Shown here one piece after another: positions 58,173-64,000 of a DNA stretch of 64,000 nt (positions within the stretch are counted from its first letter, which is position 1; every line of letters begins with the position of its first letter). The notes beneath the pieces were generated by a model. That model saw nothing but the letters and a program-made list of their open reading frames with translations, was not told where the DNA came from and did not search any database. A program made the translations under genes and the position numbers. This DNA comes from Lycium barbarum. Taxonomy: Eukaryota > Streptophyta > Magnoliopsida > Solanales > Solanaceae. The stretch spans positions 56,139,821 to 56,203,820 of the forward strand of contig NC_083346.1 of NCBI RefSeq assembly GCF_019175385.1. The letters are read 5' to 3'.

Positions 58173-60834
58173 TGTTATACCCCGCATTTTCAGAGCATGA
58201 GCGTGACACGCGCTTCCTCAAAATTGACAATCATGTTGTTGCCACATAATTTAAACTCACGTTGATAATGTTGTATTCCGTACTTTTGTACGTCGAATTA
58301 TTCATAAGCTGAGGTGGTGCCCACGCGTCGAGTTTTTTTTTAGGACACATGACAAGTTATATGAAGCACATATGTGAAGTTGAACACAACTCAAGAAGGA
58401 CCCTTGAGCCGAATCAAAGTGGAAGTCCTCCAAACAAATATTTTTAAGTAACGTTTTCGGGTGATCTGAATTCGAGGGGAAAAAACGGTATTATCAGTTT
58501 GGAATTTTGAAGCATACCAAGAAATAGAAGTTGTATATAATTGAATTACCTTTTCAACCATAGGTCGTGGGTCCACAGATGATGTCGGAATACGGAGATA
58601 TCGACGTTTTAAGGCAGAAAGGTCAGTGGGCTAGGCTCAATCCGAGCCCAACCGGGTTAGGCCCATTACCCATGTCTTTATAAGTGCAAATTTCGACCTT
58701 CCTCCTCATTTTCAGACCAGGAACGCCCAGAAAATTCTGGGGAGAGAGAGAAAAAGAGTCTTGGAGAAGAAAAACCAATTTTGATCGAAATCTGAGCCTC
58801 GAATCCCAAAGCCCATGAAGGGAAAAGTGTTGTATGTTGCGTTGTCTTCAATTTGAGCCAAAAATCAACCAAGGAGAAGAGTGATAACGTGGTGGTTGCA
58901 TGCTTAAGGTATGAAAAAGGTTCCTCTTCATTGTTAACGAGTTTATTTAGAGTTTCGACGGATTAGCACGGAGAGAATAGCCTGATAAATTCGTTTGTTG
59001 GGGTTGTGAATTATGGAATGAAACTTGAAGAAAATTTTGGATGGTAATAAATGTATTTAACTTGTAAAATGTGGAGGATGTTGTTATTAATGTCATTGGT
59101 ATTAATTTCAGCTTCTTTACGAAAATAAAATTATTAAATAGTTATATCGCAAATTTGGTTGGTTGAGAAATTTAGAAAATAGTGCGCGGGCTGTTTTATG
59201 GCATACGTCGGTATTGGAAATGATGTTAATACTATTGGTATTGTTGATGATGTTGTTGGTTGTTGAATTGAAATTTCGGGCTAGGCATATAAACAGGGGA
59301 AATGCTGCCCGAATTTCGGCAGAATTTAAAGGGGTTTTAATTAAAGTTTCGAGACGAACGTACGACGATGATCCTAATGATATTATAAATGATTCCATAT
59401 GTAGAGTACGAGGCTACAAATAATTCTTACGCGAGTTGCAAGACGGGAAGTAAGTTGAAAGTCGAGAATCATCTTCCAGGTATGTAAGGCTTACCCTTTC
59501 CTTCTTTTGGCATGATCCTTGTGAAACAAATAGACAAAGTATATGTATGATTTCAAAGAAACTCCTATTCTTAGAGCCACTAGGATGGCTAATGTTCTTG
59601 ACTTCCGAAAACTGTTTTGTTATGTCTTGATACATGTGTGTGGTTCTAAAAGTTCTATTTTGATTTGATCCATAGCGATATTCGAATGGTACTTGAAATG
59701 ACTATTGCTTTGATTTTCCAAAGATAACTTCTGAAACGTTCGTAGAGGTTTCTGTACTAAAATGTTCATAACTTTCTTATACTAACCCGGATTGACCCGA
59801 AACGTGTTTGTGATCTTTCAAGTGTCGTTTTGTGTACTCATCCATCGAGTCTTAAAAATTGATTTATGTGCATATAGTTTCTCACTACTCTGCTCGTGCA
59901 TGCCTCAATGCATCTTTCACTGAGTCCCGGGCCAGGATATGTTATCGTGCGTATTCCACTGCATTGTTCACCGAGTCCCTCATTAGAGGGCCGGGTACGG
60001 TATATGTATATGATGATACGATTATGGCATCGAGTCCCATGATGGGCCGGGTACGGTATATGTATGTGATGACATGATTATGGCACCGAGTCCCAAGATG
60101 GGCCGGGTACGGTATGACTTCATTCACCAAGTCCCTCACTAGAGGGCCGGGTACAGTATATATGTATTTATATATATGCATGCATGATGATATGGTAATG
60201 TGATGACATAATTTTATCCACCGAGTCCTATAACGGGCCGGGTACGGTATATGATAATGATATGCATAATTTATGTTTTAAAGGCAAGAGTTCTGGTATT
60301 CTGAACATTGTACTTGTTTCTGTACTCCTTATATCAGTTATGATCCTCTTTACTGTATATCATGCCTTACATGCTCAGTACATATTCCGTACTGACCCCC
60401 TTTCTCCGGGGGCTGCGTTTCATGCCGCGCAGGTACACCCAGATGAGTAGAAGCCATTATAGAAGATGTTCTAGCGAAATTGGCAAGCCCCATTTGCTCC
60501 TGGAGTGTTGCCGATTCAGAGTATTCATGCTATGGTATCTTGGTCGATGTTAGAGACTTTGCAGACAGAGTCGTGGGTATAGAATGTCAGTCTTGTAAGC
60601 GGCTCCACCAGCCGATGTGTCATTATGTATTATGTTACAAAATCTTTATGATTACAGATTTACTTGCATTGAGAACGATGGAAAAATGATTCTGCAAGCC
60701 CTTATTATGTATTATATTCTTATTTGATTTAAAGAGTCCAAAGCAATTTTGTGTGTAGTAAGAGTCAGCGGGTTCGCTCGGCCCTAGGTAAGGGTCGGGT
60801 GCCCATCACACCCTGGTAAGATTAGGGTGTGACA
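58173..60834 (+). repeat. Right LTR of the LARD-like element
   Basis: 2,662 bp, starting TGTTATACCCCGC and ending AGGGTGTGACA. It is collinear with the left LTR without net length change, with about 60 substitutions counted by eye. The hairpin array is at 59917-60253. Confidence 0.95.
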
Positions 60835-60839
60835 ACTTA

Positions 60840-61057
60840 TGTGTGCCTATGAAGGGCTATAATGAAACCCCGAGCTTATAACGCCGGGTAGAATATATGT
60901 ATATGTATGTATACGATTACGTAATGCGCGCACACATCTGCAGATGGTACGGATAACCCTGAAGCCTTGGTAGGGCCAGGTAGATATAACATTGAGCCTT
61001 GGTTGGCCAAGTATGTATGAAACATCGAGCCTCTATGGTCGGGTACGCTATGTATGC

Positions 61058-61131
<74 letters not shown>

Positions 61132-61869
61132 GCTATGTATATGACATCATTAAGAGTACGAATATGTTATGAATATGAGATGTAAATGATCATGAGGGTA
61201 ACCAAGTACGGATATGGGTATATGTATGCGGATACGCAGTAGAAACGGAATGTCTCTATGGAAAGTAAGTAAGTGCCATGATGATGATATTATTGTCTCC
61301 TCCCCTATGCAACTTCACACGTTATTCATTATGCTTCTATATCGATGTTGATCATGCTTTACATACTCAGTACATTCTTCGTACTGACGTCCTTTTGTTT
61401 GTGGACGCTGCGTCATGCCCGCAGGTGCACAGGGAGACAGACTTGATCCATAGCTGCTTTATCAGATATTTCATAGCAGAGCTCCATTTCATTCAGAGTC
61501 GTAGCTTTTGGGTACTTATTCTTTTGTGTATATAATTATGGGCATAGCGGGGTCCTGTCCCGCTTAGGTGATATGTTATACTCTTCTTAGAGGCTCACAG
61601 TCACGTGTATATGGGTAGACATGTCCGGCCTTGTCGGCCTATATTTTGTATATCTTTTGGTAGCCTTGCCGGCTTATGTACAATTGATGTGGCATAGATG
61701 TCAATGATGATTTAAAGATGTTTTCTTCCAGTGGGACTAATGCGATTGATGCATAGAAATGTATGTTAATTTATGTGGTTCACCTAGACGTAAGTATAAA
61801 GGAAGTCAAGGGGTGCCCGGGTGGGCTAGTACCAGGCGCTCGTCGCGGCCCTCTAGATGGGTCGTGAAA
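60840..61869 (+). mobile_element. 5' LTR of gypsy element E3, second part
   Basis: It continues the LTR begun at 49531 after the LARD insertion. It contains a (TA)n microsatellite (about 61062-61125), the conserved cattcttcgtactgacgtcc and gtcatgcccgcaggtgcac text, and the end gggtcgtgaaa (usual gtcgtgaca with one change). Confidence 0.85.
61062..61125. repeat. (TA)n microsatellite
   Basis: About 31 TA units within the E3 LTR. Confidence 0.95.
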
Positions 61870-61873
61870 AAAG

Positions 61874-61885
61874 TTGTATCAGAGC
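61874..61885 (+). other. Primer-binding site of E3
   Basis: TTGTATCAGAGC has one mismatch to TGGTATCAGAGC and lies four bases after the LTR end. It opens the conserved leader, which runs to about 62040. Confidence 0.85.
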
Positions 61886-62079
61886 TGTTCAGTCCTAGGG
61901 TGTGTCTACGAGCCGTGTCTGGTAGAATCTTGGTTATGGGTGTGTTGCGCGCCACACTTATAAACAAGAAGCTGCGGACATTTTAGGAATAAACGACCTT
62001 CTTTCTTCATAAGAATCGTGCGATAGAGATATGATGTAAGACATTCTTGTTCCTAAATCGTGTGTTGTGTATTTCAGAG

Positions 62080-64000
62080 ATGCCTAAAAAGAGAAAGGAT
62101 ACAGCAGCCCAAAAGGGCAAGACGGTGACAGAAAAGCGGGCTGAAAGAGCATTGCCACCGGTACTAGAGGCAGGTGAGTCCCAGAGTGCGGCTCAATCTC
62201 AGTCCTCCCAAATGGTGCCTATTACTGAGGAGCGTGAGAGAGCCTCAGCCCCAGCCCCAGCACCTCCAGCTCCTCCACCGGATGCTTCCGACCAAGATGT
62301 AAAAGAGGCCATTAATTTGTTGACTCAATTGGTTGCGGCCCAGACACAGAGGCAAAGTTCAGGGCATGGTGATAGGGCTGTTAGTGCAAGGGCCCGTGAT
62401 TTCATTACTTTGAACCCGCCAGAATTCTTTGGGTCAAAGCCAGAGGAGGATCCTCAAGATTTCATTGATGGTATGCTAAGGACGCTTCGGTTGATACATG
62501 CTTCGGACACCGAGTCGGTGGAGCTAGAGTCATATAGATTAAGAGATGTCTCGATCTAGTGGTATACGGTATGGATGGTTTCACTGGGGGCCACTACACC
62601 TCCCCCGGTATGGCAAGAGTTTGTTGATGCTTTTCTCCGTCATTACATGCCTCCAGAAGTTCGGCGGGCTAGGGCTGATAAATTTTTGAACTTGAGGCAA
62701 GGTAGCATGAGTGCCCTAGAGTATAGCCTCCACTTTAACTCCTTGGCTAGGTATGCTCCGGCCATGGTAGCGGACATGGGTGATCGAGTGCACCTATTTG
62801 TGAAATGACTAGGGCCACATTTGATGGATCGATGCTTGACTGCGTCCGTTCAGGACGGCATGGATATTGCACGCATTCAGGCTCATGCTCAGAACTTAGA
62901 AGAAAGCCTACAACAGCGGAGGAATGAGCGTGAGAAAGATCGGGGGTATAGTAAGAGGGCTTGATCTTCGAGTCCGACAAGCGAGTTTAGAGGTGGGCAC
63001 AGGCAGCAGTTTCCCAAGCATTCGGGCTATTCTATGACCAGTGGATCTCCACGGTTTTCAGGCTAGAGATTTGATAGATCCGCTCATTCGGGGCCGAGTC
63101 AGAGTTTTTCAGGGTCTCAGTTCAGAGATGATTCGGGTCAGGCAAGGCCACCCACACCACGATGTTCCTAGTGTGGGAAGCTGCATTGGGGTCAATGCCG
63201 ATCAGGTTCATATGTTTGCTACTCATGTGGCCAACCAGGCCATATCATGCGTGATTGCCCCTCAATACATAGTAGAGGTAGGGCCCAGCCATCAGGGTCG
63301 ATAGAGGGATCTTCAGCATCTGTACGCCCTACGGGGCCAGGTTCACATGCGCCAGTCGGCCATGGTAGAGGCAGAGGGAGAACTCCCAATTCTAGCGGTC
63401 CTCAGCACCGTATCTATGCTTTGGCTGGACGCCAAGATCTTGAGTCTTCTCCTGATGTGGTCACAGGTATATTATCGGTATTCTCTCATGATGTATATGC
63501 TTTAATTGATTCGGGCTCCACATTATCATATGTTACACCATATATTGCGGGTCGATTTATAGTCGAGCCGGAGTCGATCAAACCTTTTGAGGTGTCTACA
63601 CCCGTGGGTGAATCGGTAATAGCTAGCCGAGTATATAGAGATTGTGTAGTTATGATTTGTGATTATCGTACCATGATTGATTTGCATGAGCCAGAAATGG
63701 TATATTTTGATGTCATTATGGGCATGGATTGGTTGGCTTCTTGTTATGCCAATGTTGATTGCCGAATGAAAATGGTTCGTTTCCAATTTCCGGGAGAACC
63801 AGTCCTAGAATGGAAAGGGAATACGGCGTCACCAAAAGGTAGGTTTATTTCCTACCTAAAAGCAAGGAAAATGATCACAAAAGGTTGTATTTATCATCTA
63901 GTGCGAGTTCAAGATATAGAAGCTGACTCGCCGACTCTTCAGTCAGTTCCCGTAGTGAACGAATTTCCGAATGTGTTCCCGGAAGAGCTTCCAGGCTTTC
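62080..64000 (+). pseudogene. E3 gypsy gag and protease, running off the window
   Basis: The ATG at 62080 opens MPKKRKDTAAQKGKTV; a Pro/Ala/Gln-rich spacer precedes the gag capsid core (FFGSKPEEDPQDFIDGMLRT, YRLRDVSI, VWQEFVDAFLRHYMPPEVR, YSLHFNSLARYAP). A CCHC zinc knuckle is intact (CYSCGQPGHIMRDC, 63217-63258). Protease follows with an intact DSG (ALIDSGSTLSY, about 63500-63530) and the GMDWLASCYANVDC block. The start of the RT linker (FPEELPGF) lies at the right edge. In-frame stops at 62557 (TAG), 62806 (TGA) and near 62960 and 63065 break it. The remaining text is close to consensus, so decay is recent. The RT and beyond lie outside the window. Confidence 0.88.

Larger units (their letters stand above)
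51085..60834 (+). mobile_element. Large non-coding LTR retrotransposon (LARD-like), 9,750 bp, ACTTA duplication
   Basis: Two LTRs of 2,662 bp (51085-53746 and 58173-60834) start TGTTATACCCCGC and end AGGGTGTGACA. The target duplication is ACTTA (51080-51084 and 60835-60839). A primer-binding site follows the left LTR and a purine tract (aaagggggggaggat, 58159-58172) precedes the right one. The internal domain (53747-58172, 4.4 kb) shows no gag, protease, RT, RNase H or integrase in any frame; open frames are short and domain-free. By eye the LTRs differ at about 60 positions (roughly 2%), mostly transitions, so the insertion is fairly recent. It must depend on enzymes from another element. 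It inserted in the 5' LTR of E3. Confidence 0.93.

Overview
The window is nuclear DNA of a flowering plant, most likely a member of the Solanaceae. It carries one intron-rich housekeeping-type gene on the left and a deeply nested block of LTR retrotransposons on the right. The Solanaceae assignment is an inference: it rests on a TS-type SINE tail ending in TTG repeats, a tRNA-derived SINE with a simple A/T tail, and the style of the Ty3/gypsy families (long LTRs of 2-2.7 kb ending in GTCGTGACA, and a TGGTATCAGAGC primer-binding site).

Region 1 (1-2.9 kb) holds the tail of an LTR cut by the window edge and a hAT-like non-autonomous element with a perfect 8-bp target duplication. That element carries a broken exon fragment resembling the end of a FANCI-like gene. 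Region 2 (2,896-20,576, minus strand) is the only intact host gene found: a TBC-domain Rab GTPase-activating protein with 18 coding exons, 828 codons and every splice phase consistent. Its introns are loaded with old repeats: two related TIR elements with G-rich interiors, a SINE, a 5'-truncated LINE with its target duplication, an antisense LINE split by a hAT-type MITE, and others. Region 3 (20.6-22.4 kb) is intergenic.

Region 4 (22.4-64 kb) is retrotransposon on retrotransposon. A copia element (gag only visible) is broken at 23,862 by an antisense chromovirus-type gypsy (G1). G1 is itself split by a rearranged gypsy composite (28,111-39,147) and by a same-family, internally deleted gypsy with an ATGAT duplication (39,299-45,015). 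The composite contains a solo LTR inserted into a reverse transcriptase gene (AATAC duplication). Further right lie antisense LTR pieces (46.4-49.5 kb). A sense gypsy element follows, whose 5' LTR starts at 49,531 and whose gag-pol runs off the right edge. Inside that LTR sits a 9,750-bp element (51,085-60,834) with two LTRs of 2,662 bp each and an ACTTA duplication. It has no recognisable coding domain, and its internal domain contains a clear 5S rRNA-like segment.

The most notable signals are the 5S rRNA-like segment inside this large non-coding element, and a leader of about 165 nt after the primer-binding site that it shares with two coding gypsy elements. The second suggests how it might be mobilised. 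Most coding ORFs in the right two thirds are decayed retroelement genes. All coordinates and domain calls come from reading the sequence by eye; no alignment or database search was run.
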